From: Luteibacter anthropi
GTDB lineage: Bacteria > Pseudomonadota > Gammaproteobacteria > Xanthomonadales > Rhodanobacteraceae
Length of the DNA stretch: 64,000 nucleotides
Direction of reading: 5' to 3'
Assembly: GCF_011759365.1 (NCBI RefSeq)
Contig: NZ_JAARLZ010000006.1
Span: 186,001 to 250,000 of the forward strand
Shown here: piece by piece, positions 45,088 to 54,921 of the stretch
How positions within the stretch are numbered: position 1 is the stretch's first letter
Layout: each line of letters begins with the position of its first letter
The notes under the pieces: model-generated
The model's database searches: none
What the model was told of the DNA's origin: nothing
The model's input: only the letters and a program-made list of their open reading frames with translations
Position numbers and translations under genes: made by a program

Positions 45088-45522
45088 TCAGTTCACGGCG
45101 TAGAACGCGTGGTCACCGATCTTGCGAACGACTCGCTTGCTCGACCATGCCGGTGCGACGGCGACCGTGGCGAAATGATCCGCCTGCGGTACGTAGACCA
45201 GTCGCTCACCCTTCGGCAGGCTCCAGTTGTTGATGGAATCGCCGGCGATCTTCCAGGCCTTTGTCCATGCAACGAGGTCGGTAACTTCGAAATCCTTTGG
45301 CGTGGTGGTGATGGCGAACTGGCGAGGCGCGGACACCACCTCGCAGACATTGTTGCCACCCATGCCGCGATCACGGCGGCGAAGGGCGACTTCCGCCACG
45401 GCATACTGGCCGATGGTGGGTTCGCTGCGTGCTTCAAGGTACACCGTCGTCGCCAGGCACGTCTGGTCGGAGAGGTGGCTCGGAAGGACGGACGCCATCC
45501 AGAGCAAAGCGGAAAGTTTCAT
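45088..45522 (-). CDS. SleB-like cell wall hydrolase
   Basis: 144 residues. Short signal (LSALLWMASVLPSHLS), then CLATTVYLEARSEPTIGQYA with the catalytic Glu of Hydrolase_2/SleB lytic transglycosylases, then NNVCEVVSAPRQFAI. It would cut glycan strands of peptidoglycan. Monocistronic, not linked to the prophage. Confidence 0.9.
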   Translation of the reverse strand: MKLSALLWMASVLPSHLSDQTCLATTVYLEARSEPTIGQYAVAEVALRRRDRGMGGNNVCEVVSAPRQFAITTTPKDFEVTDLVAWTKAWKIAGDSINNWSLPKGERLVYVPQADHFATVAVAPAWSSKRVVRKIGDHAFYAVN

Positions 45523-46017
45523 GTGTATCTGCCTCCAACGAGCTTTTCCGTCACTTGCGGCCTTGGAAAGAACCTTGGGAGACGTATGAGCGGTAGACGG
45601 GCGGGCAGGCCGTTACTACCTGGATCAACCGATTGCATCCGCGGATATGAATTGGGCGGATGGTTCGGGCGTCACACACTGTGACTGTACTGGGCGACTG
45701 TCCGGAGTCGCCCGGTATGGGGTGTGCCGAGGCGGGAGCGGCTTCGCAAGGGCGGCGGCTCCGACGGCATACAACGCGATGGCAGGGGCCATGCGTGGCT
45801 TGTTCCTCCGGCATTCGCCGGGTCGCGCCAGAACCGTCATCGTCGACGGATCGTCGCGGGTGTAACCATGGAGACACACCATGGCCACGAGAATGGATCG
45901 GCGGAGCCTAGTGGCGCATCACGTTTTGTGCAAGTGCGTATGCGGCACGGTTCAGCTTCGGCTCACATGCCATCAGGAATGAGATTTTGCGCTGGTGATC
46001 GTGAAATCACGCACGAA
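45523..46017. other. gene-free stretch
   Basis: About 495 bp between divergently ending genes. Several overlapping short frames on both strands without ribosome-binding sites. A short inverted repeat CCATGGAGACACACCATGG lies at about 45867-45885. Nothing else recognised. Confidence 0.4.
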
Positions 46018-46803
46018 TCATGCGTCGAACGTGGATATCACGTGAAGTCGTGCCTCGTGCTTTTCAATAGTTTCCGCCTGCGACAATGTGTCGTCGAGTA
46101 CCACCAACGACAGATGCTTCGATGCGAAATCTTTGCTCATCAGCACGATGCCTGCTTCGCGTCCGTCTACGCGCAGCGACTGTCCTTCCTGAACGGGTTG
46201 TTCGCTTTCCACGACGCGCAGGTGTCGCTTGTGGCCACCCAGATAATGCAGGCGTGCTGCGATCTCCTGCCCTGGAAAGCATCCCTTGTTGAACGCGACG
46301 GCGTTCAATCGTTCCATGGAAAGTGCCGGTGGCAGCAATGCATTCAACGCATCGTCAGGTAGCCATGCATATCCACGTTCTATATGTCGCGTGAGCCATG
46401 CATCGTCGTCATCGCGTGCACCTACATGCAATGACGCATCGCCTTCCCCGAGCACGAGCGTGCCGTCGTCGAGTTCAGTGGCATGCATGTCGTCGAACGC
46501 ATCGCCATCGGCGATGTGAAGGGGCGTGGATACGGTGAGCTTCACCTTCGAGCGGAAGACGAAGCGGCGCAGGTCGGCAGCCAGGGCTTCGCCATCGCCA
46601 CCGCGAGGCACCACGATGAAGCGATCGTCTGCGGGGCGGGCAACCTGTAGCAGGGCGCGGACCCGGCCCTTGGGGTCCAGCCACCCGCTCCACTGCCACC
46701 GGCCGACACCCAGCGACAGGACATCGCTGCTGAACTGGGCGTTTGCGAAGCCCGGCGCGTCCGCGCCGGCGAGGGTGATGGTGCAAGTGGTACGGCTCGG
46801 CAT
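46018..46803 (-). CDS. ygfZ: folate-binding tRNA-modifying protein YgfZ
   Basis: 261 residues from ATG 46803. The diagnostic KGCFPGQEIAAR (K-G-C-[FY]-x-G-Q-E) is present. GcvT-like fold; helps folate-dependent maintenance of Fe-S enzymes. Its divergent neighbour is the succinate dehydrogenase cluster, an Fe-S complex, which fits that role. Confidence 0.93.
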   Translation of the reverse strand: MPSRTTCTITLAGADAPGFANAQFSSDVLSLGVGRWQWSGWLDPKGRVRALLQVARPADDRFIVVPRGGDGEALAADLRRFVFRSKVKLTVSTPLHIADGDAFDDMHATELDDGTLVLGEGDASLHVGARDDDDAWLTRHIERGYAWLPDDALNALLPPALSMERLNAVAFNKGCFPGQEIAARLHYLGGHKRHLRVVESEQPVQEGQSLRVDGREAGIVLMSKDFASKHLSLVVLDDTLSQAETIEKHEARLHVISTFDA

Positions 46804-46929
46804 GGGCGGGCGAAATGGCGGGGAGGGGAGTAAGATATACGGTCGCGCCAAGGCCAAGCCAACCCCCTTCAGCAACCTGAAGGTTGTGCTGCGATGGCAC
46901 AGGTATTACGCTTTTAGGGCTTTATAACC

Positions 46930-47097
46930 ATGTCCGACCATTCCTCCGAGCCCAAAGACGCGAACGATTCTTCTCCGGCGAAGCCGCCCCTGGCGCCGAA
47001 CGTCCCCACGAACGGCGAGGCAGGGAAGGAGAAAGCGCCATTGGACCCCACGCGTTACGGCGATTGGGAAAAGAACGGACGTTGCATCGACTTCTGA
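46930..47097 (+). CDS. SDHAF4-like succinate dehydrogenase assembly factor (DUF1674)
   Basis: 55 residues from ATG 46930. The C-terminal DPTRYGDWEKNGRCIDF is the DUF1674 signature (D.tR.GDWe..GR..DF). In eukaryotes this family binds flavinylated SdhA before it joins SdhB. It sits 57 bp upstream of sdhC, which supports the same job here. Confidence 0.9.
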   Translation: MSDHSSEPKDANDSSPAKPPLAPNVPTNGEAGKEKAPLDPTRYGDWEKNGRCIDF

Positions 47098-47154
47098 TCG
47101 GAAGGCGAGGATGGGACGGTTGGGCATCAGCGATTCCAATCCAGGATAGCCGCC

Positions 47155-47547
47155 ATGGCACAAACGGGACGACCGCTCTCACCCCACCTGCAGGTCTACA
47201 AATGGCAAGTGCAGATGGCCACCTCCATCCTGCATCGCGCCACCGGCATCATCCTTGCCGTCGGTAGCCTGCTCATCGTCTGGGGCCTTGCCGCCCTCGC
47301 TGCCGGCGAAGAGGCTTACGCCACCTTCACCGCCTGCGCCTCGAACCCGCTGGGCCTGATCGTCCTGGTCGGCTGGACCCTCGCGTTCTTCTACCACCTG
47401 TCCAACGGCATCCGCCACCTGGTGCAGGACACAGGTAAGGGCTACGCCATCTCCAGCTTCGTCCGCTCCAGCTGGATCTCGGTCATCGCGGCCATCGTGC
47501 TCACCGTCATCGTCTGGGCCTTCGTGCTCACCGGAGGCCACGCATGA
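47155..47547 (+). CDS. sdhC: succinate dehydrogenase cytochrome b556 subunit
   Basis: 130 residues, three membrane helices. SPHLQVYKWQVQMATSILHR with S/H residues of the quinone and heme region, and HLSNGIRHLVQD with the heme-ligand histidine. Overlaps sdhD by 4 bp. Confidence 0.96.
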   Translation: MAQTGRPLSPHLQVYKWQVQMATSILHRATGIILAVGSLLIVWGLAALAAGEEAYATFTACASNPLGLIVLVGWTLAFFYHLSNGIRHLVQDTGKGYAISSFVRSSWISVIAAIVLTVIVWAFVLTGGHA

Positions 47548-47930
47548 GCAAGGACCTGCGCAACCCGCTCGCCCGCGCCCGCGGCCTCGGTTCCGCGAAG
47601 GACGGCGTCCACCACTGGATGCTCCAGCGCGTCACCGCGCTCGCCCTCGTGTTCCTTACTGTATGGTTCCTCATCATGGTGCTCGGCCTGCTGCACGCCG
47701 ACTACGCCACGGCCAGCGCCACGGTGGCCAAGCCCTGGAACGCGGTGCTGCTGATCGCCTTCGTGGTGACGGCCTTCCGCCATGCGGTGCTCGGCCTTCA
47801 GGTCGTCATCGAGGACTACGTCCACACGCGCTGGCTCGAAGTGGGCTCGCTCATCGTCATCAAGTTCATCGCCGTACTCGCCGCGCTCATGGGCGTGCTG
47901 GCCGTGCTGCGCATCGCGCTCGGAAGCTGA
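47544..47930 (+). CDS. sdhD: succinate dehydrogenase membrane anchor subunit
   Basis: 128 residues, three membrane helices. GSAKDGVHHWMLQRVTALAL, then FRHAVLGLQVVIEDYVH with a heme-ligand histidine. Sits 3 bp before sdhA. Confidence 0.96.
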   Translation: MSKDLRNPLARARGLGSAKDGVHHWMLQRVTALALVFLTVWFLIMVLGLLHADYATASATVAKPWNAVLLIAFVVTAFRHAVLGLQVVIEDYVHTRWLEVGSLIVIKFIAVLAALMGVLAVLRIALGS

Positions 47931-47933
47931 TCA

Positions 47934-49721
47934 ATGGAAGCCTACAAGGTCCAACAACACAAGTACGACGTGATCGTGGTCGGCGCCGGTGGCGCAGGCC
48001 TGCGCGCCACCTTCGGCCTGGCCGAGAAGGGCCTCAAGGCCGCCTGTATCACCAAGGTGTTCCCGACCCGCTCGCACACCGTGGCGGCGCAGGGTGGCAT
48101 CTCGGCGGCGCTCGGCAACATGGGCGAAGACGACTGGCGCTTCCACTTCTACGACACGATCAAGGGTTCCGACTGGCTCGGTGACCAGGACGCCATCGAG
48201 TACATGTGCCGTGAGGCCATCCCGGCCATCATCGAGCTCGAACACTATGGCGTGCCGTTCTCGCGTACCGAGGAAGGCAAGATCTACCAGCGTCCGTTCG
48301 GTGGCATGACCACCCACTACGGCAAGGGCACCGCGCAGCGCACCTGCGCCGCGGCCGACCGTACGGGTCACGCGATCCTGCACACGCTCTACCAGCAGGC
48401 GCTGGCGCACGACGCCACGTTCTTCATCGAATACTTCGCCATCGACCTCATCTTCGACAAGGACGGCGTCTGCCGTGGTGTCCTTGCACTCGATATGAAC
48501 GAAGGCACGCTGCACCTGTTCCGCGGCCACGCCGTGGTCATGGCTACCGGCGGTTACGGCCGTGCGTACTTCAGCGCCACCTCGGCCCATACCTGCACGG
48601 GTGACGGCGGCGGCATGGTGCTGCGCGCAGGCCTGCCGCTGCAGGACATGGAGTTCGTGCAGTTCCACCCGACCGGCATCTACGGTGCAGGCTGCCTCAT
48701 CACCGAGGGCGTGCGTGGCGAGGGTGGTTACCTCACCAACTCCGAAGGCGAGCGCTTCATGGAGCGCTATGCCCCGAACGCCAAGGACCTCGCCTCGCGC
48801 GACGTCGTCAGCCGCGCCATGACCATCGAAATCCGCGAAGGCCGTGGCGTGGGTCCCAACAAGGACCACATCCACCTGAACCTGATGCACCTCGGTCCCG
48901 AGGTCATTCACGAGCGCCTTCCGGGTATCGCCGAGTCCGCGCGCATCTTCGCGGGCGTCGACGTCACCAAGGAGCCGATCCCGGTGCTGCCGACCGTCCA
49001 CTACAACATGGGCGGCATCCCCACCAACTATCACGGCGAAGTGGTCACCAAGCGTGACGACAACCCGGATTCCGTGGTGCCGGGCCTGTTCGCCATCGGC
49101 GAAGCGGCCTGCGTGTCGGTGCATGGCGCCAACCGCCTGGGTTCCAACTCGCTGCTCGACCTGGTGGTCTTCGGTCGTGCGGTGGCCAACCGCTGCGCCG
49201 AGGTCGTGAAGCCCGGTACGCCGCATCCCGACCTGCCGGCCAATGCGCTGGACAAGGTGCTGGGTCGCTTCGACGCGCTGCGCAACGCCAACGGCAACAC
49301 GCCGACGGCCGCTATCCGCGCCGAGATGCAGAAGACCATGCAGAACGACGCCGCCGTGTTCCGCACGGGCGAAACGCTGAAGGAAGGTTCGAGCAAGATT
49401 TCCGACGTGTTCTCGAAGTTCAACGACGTGAAGGTCACCGACCGTTCGCTGGTGTGGAACTCCGACCTCATCGAAACCCTCGAGCTGTCCAACCTGCTCG
49501 CCCAGGCCGTCGCCACCATGCACTCGGCCGAACAGCGTCCGGAGAGCCGCGGCGCCCACGCCCGCGAGGACTTCCCCGATCGTGACGACCACGAGTGGCA
49601 GAAGCACACGCTTGTGTGGATCGACGAGGAAGGCAAGTCCACCTTCGACTTCCGCCCGGTGCACATGTACACCCTGACGGACGACGTCGAAGTCGTGCCG
49701 CCGAAGAAGCGCGTTTACTGA
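47934..49721 (+). CDS. sdhA: succinate dehydrogenase flavoprotein subunit
   Basis: 595 residues. Rossmann motif [16 protein letters not shown], the covalent FAD site [17 protein letters not shown], and the substrate segment [19 protein letters not shown]. Dehydrogenates succinate to fumarate. Full length for the family. Confidence 0.98.
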   Translation: MEAYKVQQHKYDVIVVGAGGAGLRATFGLAEKGLKAACITKVFPTRSHTVAAQGGISAALGNMGEDDWRFHFYDTIKGSDWLGDQDAIEYMCREAIPAIIELEHYGVPFSRTEEGKIYQRPFGGMTTHYGKGTAQRTCAAADRTGHAILHTLYQQALAHDATFFIEYFAIDLIFDKDGVCRGVLALDMNEGTLHLFRGHAVVMATGGYGRAYFSATSAHTCTGDGGGMVLRAGLPLQDMEFVQFHPTGIYGAGCLITEGVRGEGGYLTNSEGERFMERYAPNAKDLASRDVVSRAMTIEIREGRGVGPNKDHIHLNLMHLGPEVIHERLPGIAESARIFAGVDVTKEPIPVLPTVHYNMGGIPTNYHGEVVTKRDDNPDSVVPGLFAIGEAACVSVHGANRLGSNSLLDLVVFGRAVANRCAEVVKPGTPHPDLPANALDKVLGRFDALRNANGNTPTAAIRAEMQKTMQNDAAVFRTGETLKEGSSKISDVFSKFNDVKVTDRSLVWNSDLIETLELSNLLAQAVATMHSAEQRPESRGAHAREDFPDRDDHEWQKHTLVWIDEEGKSTFDFRPVHMYTLTDDVEVVPPKKRVY

Positions 49722-49742
49722 TACCGGACCGGAGAGGCAATC

Positions 49743-50528
49743 GTGGCAGAGTTCACGCTACCCAAGAATTCCAAGATTACGGCCGGCAAGCATTTCCCGG
49801 CGAAGGGCGCGAAGAATACGCGCACCTTCAAGATCTACCGCTGGACGCCGGATGACGGCAAGAACCCGCGCACCGACACGTACGAGGTGGATCTCGACAC
49901 GTGCGGCCCGATGGTTCTCGATGCCCTGCTGAAGATCAAGAACGAAATCGACTCGACCCTGTCGCTGCGTCGCTCGTGCCGCGAAGGCATCTGCGGCTCG
50001 TGCGCCATGAACATCCAGGGCACCAATACGCTGGCCTGCACGCGCTCCATCGAGGAGTGCGGCAGCGGCACGATCAGCATCTACCCGCTGCCGCACATGC
50101 CGGTGGTGAAGGATCTCGTGCCCGACCTGACGCACTTCTATGCGCAGTTCGCCTCGATCAAGCCATGGATCCGCACGCAGAGCCCGGCGCCCGCCGATAA
50201 GGAGCGCCTGCAGTCGCCGGAAGACCGCAAGAAGCTCGACGGTCTCTACGAGTGCATCCTCTGCGCCTGCTGCTCGACCTCGTGCCCGAGCTACTGGTGG
50301 AACGGCGACCGTTACCTCGGTCCGGCCATCCTGCTCCAGGCCTACCGCTGGATCGTGGACAGCCGCGACGAGGACACGGGCAACCGCCTTGAAGACCTCG
50401 AAGATCCGTTCAAGCTCTACCGCTGCCACACGATCATGAACTGCGCCCGCACCTGCCCGAAGGGTCTGAACCCGGCCAAGGCGATTGCGGAAATCAAGAA
50501 GCTGATCGTCCAGCGCCGCGGCGCCTGA
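49743..50528 (+). CDS. sdhB: succinate dehydrogenase iron-sulfur subunit
   Basis: 261 residues. 2Fe-2S ligands in [15 protein letters not shown] and LACTR, 4Fe-4S and 3Fe-4S ligands in [16 protein letters not shown] and [11 protein letters not shown]. Electron wire to the quinone. Confidence 0.98.
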   Translation: MAEFTLPKNSKITAGKHFPAKGAKNTRTFKIYRWTPDDGKNPRTDTYEVDLDTCGPMVLDALLKIKNEIDSTLSLRRSCREGICGSCAMNIQGTNTLACTRSIEECGSGTISIYPLPHMPVVKDLVPDLTHFYAQFASIKPWIRTQSPAPADKERLQSPEDRKKLDGLYECILCACCSTSCPSYWWNGDRYLGPAILLQAYRWIVDSRDEDTGNRLEDLEDPFKLYRCHTIMNCARTCPKGLNPAKAIAEIKKLIVQRRGA

Positions 50529-50541
50529 CGAGACGGGATGC

Positions 50542-50675
50542 CCGACATAACCCGGGCGCCTGCGTGTCATATGGGCCTCCGGCATAAACCGGGCGCCTGC
50601 GTGGCATATGGGCCTCCGGCATAACCCGGGCGCCTACGTGGCATATGGGCTTCCGGCATATCCGGGCGCCCGACG
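50542..50675. repeat. 37-bp tandem repeat after sdhB
   Basis: Units beginning CATAA at 50546, 50583 and 50620, plus a partial unit at 50657; each holds CCGGGCGCCTGCGTGGCATA-type sequence. Not related to the REP element. Confidence 0.9.
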
Positions 50676-50681
50676 AAACAT

Positions 50682-50782
50682 GTAGGAGCGCGCCTGCGCG
50701 CGACCGGTAGATACGATATATCCACATCCTCCGCGAGAATGTAGATCCACGTATCACCGGTCGCGCGCAGGCGCGCTCCTAC
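50682..50782. repeat. GTAG-type REP pair
   Basis: Inverted pair with GTAG outermost, a 50-bp centre, just before sdhE. Confidence 0.92.
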
Positions 50783-50822
50783 AGGGAATTATCCGGGGCG
50801 CAGGTCCCCACACAGGCCTCCT

Positions 50823-51071
50823 ATGGAAGACGCCCGCCTCAAACGCCTCCGCTGGCGCACCCGCCGCGGCACCCGCGAGCTCGACCGCCTGTTCGGCTGG
50901 TGGCTCGACGAGCGTTTCGCCCACGCAGGCGAACCGGTGCGGCTGGCATTCGATGAACTGCTCGACGTCCAGGATCCCGATCTCTGGGATTGGGTGATGG
51001 GTCATGCCCGTTCCCCACGGGACGACTGGCAGGCCATCATCGATGAGATCCGATCGCGGCATAACCTTTGA
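50823..51071 (+). CDS. sdhE: SdhA flavinylation factor SdhE
   Basis: 82 residues. RLRWRTRRGTRELDRLFGWWL with the RGxxE motif that contacts SdhA-FAD, then WDWVMGHARSP. It promotes covalent FAD attachment to SdhA. It lies 294 bp after sdhB, beyond a 37-bp array and a REP pair. Confidence 0.95.
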   Translation: MEDARLKRLRWRTRRGTRELDRLFGWWLDERFAHAGEPVRLAFDELLDVQDPDLWDWVMGHARSPRDDWQAIIDEIRSRHNL

Positions 51072-51468
51072 TATCAGGCCTTCGGCCCGCCTCGCACTGA
51101 TCCTGCGGGCGATCATCCTTGTCGCATCCCTGGCTCCACTGCTTTCCGGCCTTCCGTGGCTCCTGAAGGTGTCCCTCTGCGTGGCCCTGCTGTGCCATGG
51201 CGAATATCGCGTTCGCGGTGTCCGTGACTCGCCCCTGGCGCTGTTGGAATGGGCCTCGGACGGCGCCTGGGCCGTCATCGACCGTCATGGCGAGGCATTT
51301 CCGGCCGAACTGTCGGGCTCGCGCGTGGTCGGAACCCAGGTAGCGCTTCGGCTCCGCTGGCAGGGTCGTCGCACTACGGTTTTCCTGATGGGCGACAACT
51401 CCCACGCCGAGGATCGCCGCCGCCTGCGCGTGAGGCTGGGGCAGGGTCCAAGGCCTGCCGGGGCTTGA
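51043..51468 (+). CDS. YgfX/CptA-like inner membrane protein
   Basis: About 141 residues from ATG 51043, overlapping sdhE by 29 bp. Two membrane helices (LALILRAIILVASLAPLLSG and LLKVSLCVALLCHG), then a soluble beta domain (GAWAVIDRHGEAFPAELSG). Partner gene of sdhE in enterobacteria. The start is uncertain. Confidence 0.75.
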   Translation: MRSDRGITFDIRPSARLALILRAIILVASLAPLLSGLPWLLKVSLCVALLCHGEYRVRGVRDSPLALLEWASDGAWAVIDRHGEAFPAELSGSRVVGTQVALRLRWQGRRTTVFLMGDNSHAEDRRRLRVRLGQGPRPAGA

Positions 51469-51575
51469 ACGGCCGGGTGTGGCGACCTTGCCGGATGCGG
51501 CCGCATCGGGCAATCTGCCGCGCGGTGCGTGCCTTTCGTGGCGGCCCTCTCCCTACAAGGTGCTTTACGACAGGT

Positions 51576-52817
51576 ATGTTCAGACCCCTCGAACTCTTCG
51601 TTGGCCTGCGCTACACGCGAGCCAAGCGACGCAACCAGTTCATCTCCTTCATTTCCACGGTCTCGATCATCTGCATCGCCATCAGCGTCACGGCGTTGAT
51701 CACGGTGATGTCGGTGATGAACGGCTTCCAGTCCGAGCTGCGCACGCGCATCCTGGGCGCGGTCTCGCACGTCACCGTGTCGGGCATCGATGAAACGGTG
51801 CAGAACTGGCAGAAGGCGGTGGATACCGCGCGCAGCATCGGCCACGTGCGCGGTGCCGCTCCCTATGTCGAGATCCAGGCCTTCCTGCAGGCGCGCCGCT
51901 CCGGCGGTGCGCTGATCCGCGGCGTGGTGCCGTCGCTGGAGCCGCAGGTGTCCGATATCGACAAGCACATGGTCGAAGGCAGCATGGGCGACCTCACCGA
52001 CCATAGCTGGAACATCGTGCTGGGTCGCGAGCTTGCCCTTTCGCTGGGCGTGAACAAGGGTGACAAGGTCACCGTGGTCGTGCCGCAGTTCACCGCCACG
52101 CCGATGGGCGCCATGCCCAAGCTGCGCAGCTTCACGGTCAGCGGCCTGTTCGAGCTGGGCATCCAGGAATACGACGCCAACCTGGCGCTCATCTCCATGC
52201 AGGACGCCGAACGTCTCAACGGCTTCGACGGCCCCACGGGTATCCGCCTGAAACTCGACGACCTGACCGAGGCCTTCCCGGTCGCCCAGCAGCTGGTCAA
52301 CAAGCTGGGCCAGTCGTACCGCGTCGAAACCTGGATGGACACCCACGCCAACTTCTTCCGCGCGACCGAGATGGAAAAGAAGGTGATGTTCATCATCCTC
52401 TCGCTGATCGTGCTGGTGGCGGTGATCAACCTCATCTCGATGCTGATGATGCTGGTGACCGACAAGCAGGCCGACATCGCCATCCTGCGCACGCTGGGCT
52501 CCACGCCGCGCAGCATCATGGGCATGTTCATGGTGCAGGGCGTGCTCGTGGGCGTGGTGGGCATCTTCTTCGGCGTGGCGCTCGGTTGCCTGCTGTCCGC
52601 GAACCTGCCGGCCATCGTGAAGTGGGTGGAAGGCCTCACGGGGCGCCAGTTCCTCTCGCCCGACGTCTACTACATCAGCGAAGTGCCCAGCCAGCTGCTC
52701 TGGTCCGACGTGGGCTGGGTGGTGCTGGTGACCTTCCTCTTCTCGCTGCTTGCCACCCTTTACCCGGCATGGCGCGCCTCGCGCACGCAGCCCGCCCAGG
52801 CGCTTCGCTATGAATGA
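51576..52817 (+). CDS. lolC: lipoprotein-releasing ABC permease LolC/E
   Basis: 413 residues from ATG 51576. N-terminal [20 protein letters not shown] and first helix, a periplasmic domain, then three C-terminal FtsX-type helices ([20 protein letters not shown]). It extracts lipoproteins from the inner membrane. One LolC/E gene is seen, suggesting a LolF-type homodimer is possible. Overlaps lolD by 8 bp. Confidence 0.94.
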   Translation: MFRPLELFVGLRYTRAKRRNQFISFISTVSIICIAISVTALITVMSVMNGFQSELRTRILGAVSHVTVSGIDETVQNWQKAVDTARSIGHVRGAAPYVEIQAFLQARRSGGALIRGVVPSLEPQVSDIDKHMVEGSMGDLTDHSWNIVLGRELALSLGVNKGDKVTVVVPQFTATPMGAMPKLRSFTVSGLFELGIQEYDANLALISMQDAERLNGFDGPTGIRLKLDDLTEAFPVAQQLVNKLGQSYRVETWMDTHANFFRATEMEKKVMFIILSLIVLVAVINLISMLMMLVTDKQADIAILRTLGSTPRSIMGMFMVQGVLVGVVGIFFGVALGCLLSANLPAIVKWVEGLTGRQFLSPDVYYISEVPSQLLWSDVGWVVLVTFLFSLLATLYPAWRASRTQPAQALRYE

Positions 52818-53502
52818 TTCCAACGACATCGTCCTGCGCGCCACCGGTGTCGCCAAGGTCTACGAAGAGGGCGACCTGCGCACGGGCGTGCTCTCCAATG
52901 TGAACTTCAGCCTGCGCCGTGGCGAAACGCTTTCCATCGTGGGTGCGTCCGGTTCGGGCAAGTCCACCTTGCTGCACATCATCGGTGGTCTCGACACGCT
53001 TACTGCCGGTTCGGTCGAAGTGAATGGCCGCGTGCTGTCCGATCTGTCGGATGCCGAGCGCGGTCGCGAGCGCAATCGTTCGCTCGGCTTCATCTATCAG
53101 TTCCATCACTTGCTGCCCGAGTTCACGGCGCTCGAAAACGTCTGCATGCCGTTGTTGATCCGCGGTGTCGCGATTTCGCAGGCGCAGAAAGAGGCCACGG
53201 CACTGCTGGAACGCGTCGGCCTTGGCAGTCGCCTGCGCCACCGTCCGGCCGAGATGTCCGGCGGCGAGCGCCAGCGTTGCGCCGTGGCGCGTGCGCTGGT
53301 GACCCGTCCGGCCTGCGTGCTCGGTGACGAGCCCACGGGCAATCTTGACGAGGCCAATGCGGCGCACGTCTACGAGCTGATGCTGGAACTCAACCGCGAG
53401 ATCGGCACCAGCTTCGTACTGGTCACCCATGATTCCCGCCTGGCCGGGAAGATGGACCGCACGCTGGAATTGTCGTCCGGCGAATTGCACGAGCGACGCT
53501 GA
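52810..53502 (+). CDS. lolD: lipoprotein-releasing ATPase LolD
   Basis: 230 residues from ATG 52810. Walker [10 protein letters not shown] (45-53), signature [16 protein letters not shown], Walker [12 protein letters not shown]. Drives LolCE. Confidence 0.96.
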   Translation: MNDSNDIVLRATGVAKVYEEGDLRTGVLSNVNFSLRRGETLSIVGASGSGKSTLLHIIGGLDTLTAGSVEVNGRVLSDLSDAERGRERNRSLGFIYQFHHLLPEFTALENVCMPLLIRGVAISQAQKEATALLERVGLGSRLRHRPAEMSGGERQRCAVARALVTRPACVLGDEPTGNLDEANAAHVYELMLELNREIGTSFVLVTHDSRLAGKMDRTLELSSGELHERR

Positions 53503-53527
53503 GTCGCTCCCGGCGGGGTGACCCCGG

Positions 53528-54277
53528 TCAGATCGACCGGCCGGTCACCCGCTGTACGGCCGCGCGGCCGGCCGCATCGGCCAGCGCCACCACGGCGTAG
53601 TTGTGCCCGTCATGCGACCAGTAATCGGCCAGCAGGCCGTCCTGCTCGCGCTCACCGCGCTGTAGCAGGTGTCGCGCGGCACCCGGCGGACGCACATAGA
53701 AACTCACGGTATGCCCGGCGCCATCGTCGTAAAGCACCATGGCTGCCGGCCCCTGGTCCGTGGCGAACAGCCGGCCACCCATCGGGCGGAAGCCGGCGTC
53801 GGTGAGGTCCGGCAACTGCGCCGTAGGGCCTACACGACCTGCCACCCAGGCTCGCAGGTCGTTCTCGTTGCCCGTGGTGATGTCCATGCCCAGCCCGTGG
53901 TCCACCGCCAGCAGGCGGTAGGCCTGCATGGCGTCGGCCATGGGTGCAACGGCGCCCCGGCCCATGCCGCGTGCCGACCAGCCTCCGATACCGCCCACCG
54001 CGAGGCAGAACACCAGTCCTGCCGCGATGGAAAGGCGTGACAGCCGGCGCTGGCGACGACGCGCACGGACCACGACCGGATCAAGCGCAGGCGAGGGCAC
54101 CAGGTCGCCCGCAAGCAGGGCGCGCAGCTGCTGGGCATCCTGGCGCCATCCCTGCACCTCGGCGGCGCGCTCGGGATGGCGCGCGAGGTAACGCTCGACT
54201 TCGGCCCGCTCGGGGCCGTCGAGGTGACCGTCCACATAGGCGTGGATGTCGTGTTCGCTCGGAGGGGTCTGGGTCAT
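53528..54277 (-). CDS. anti-sigma factor
   Basis: 249 residues from ATG 54277. N-terminal zinc-finger-like HDIHAYVDGHLDGPERAEVE anti-sigma domain without the usual CxxC, one membrane helix (LSIAAGLVFCLAVGGIGGW) at about 92-112, and a periplasmic sensor-like C-terminus. Overlaps the sigma gene by 4 bp. Confidence 0.9.
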   Translation of the reverse strand: MTQTPPSEHDIHAYVDGHLDGPERAEVERYLARHPERAAEVQGWRQDAQQLRALLAGDLVPSPALDPVVVRARRRQRRLSRLSIAAGLVFCLAVGGIGGWSARGMGRGAVAPMADAMQAYRLLAVDHGLGMDITTGNENDLRAWVAGRVGPTAQLPDLTDAGFRPMGGRLFATDQGPAAMVLYDDGAGHTVSFYVRPPGAARHLLQRGEREQDGLLADYWSHDGHNYAVVALADAAGRAAVQRVTGRSI

Positions 54278-54789
54278 TTCAGCAGTCGCAGGGATGGGGA
54301 TTCGGTGGTGGTGCCCTCGCCAAGCTGGCGCAGGGCGCGGCGCGCGCGGGAAAGGCGCGACATGACGGTGCCGATGGGTACATGCAGGATATCGGCAACT
54401 TCCTGGTAACTCATGCCTTCGACGGTTACCCAGAGCAGCAGGCTGCGCTGCTCGACGGGGAGGGTGGCAAACGCGGCAAGGGTGGACTGGGCCACCGCCA
54501 CGCGCTCGGCCGAAGGCCAGGTCGGTTCCTCGTCGGCCAGGGAGCCCAGGAAGCGCGCATGAAGGCTCGCCCGACGTTTTGAATCGAGGTAAATCCTGTA
54601 CAAGATCGAAAACAGCCAGGCGCGCAGACTCTGCTCCTCGCGCCGGCTCGACCAGCGCGAGAGGGCCCGCTCCACGGTGGACTGGACCAGGTCGTCGGCG
54701 ACGTTCGGGTCGCGGGCGAGCCACAGGGCGAAGCGCCGCAGACGCGGCAGCAGGGCGCGCAGTGCTTCGTCGATGGTCGGATCAGTCAT
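54274..54789 (-). CDS. ECF RNA polymerase sigma factor
   Basis: 171 residues from ATG 54789. Region 2 ARDPNVADDLVQSTVERAL and SLRAWLFSILYRIYLDSKRR, region 4 EQRSLLLWVTVEGMSYQEVA and IPIGTVMSRLSRARR-like (VPIGTVMSRLSRARRAL). Pairs with the anti-sigma above. Divergent catalase/cyt b561 genes are likely targets. Confidence 0.93.
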   Translation of the reverse strand: MTDPTIDEALRALLPRLRRFALWLARDPNVADDLVQSTVERALSRWSSRREEQSLRAWLFSILYRIYLDSKRRASLHARFLGSLADEEPTWPSAERVAVAQSTLAAFATLPVEQRSLLLWVTVEGMSYQEVADILHVPIGTVMSRLSRARRALRQLGEGTTTESPSLRLLK

Positions 54790-54843
54790 GCCGGGGCCTC
54801 GGCCGTGGGCGGTACATGGAGGTATGACGCCTGCCACGAAGAA

Positions 54844-54865
54844 TTATTCCCCGGGCAGGGAATAA
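54844..54865. promoter_or_regulatory. inverted repeat between sigma factor and peroxidase genes
   Basis: Perfect 8-bp arms TTATTCCC and GGGAATAA, six-base gap, in the 132-bp divergent region. May be part of an ECF-dependent promoter or an operator. Confidence 0.5.
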
Positions 54866-54921
54866 ATGTCGTGGACGTGCGTCCCACCCTGCAAGCCTCG
54901 CTGTGAGGACGGAGACAGACC

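Noticed and set aside
45088-45522. Phage endolysin for the prophage
   Set aside because: It is a SleB-like hydrolase, but 28 kb away in core chromosome among host genes with its own terminator.
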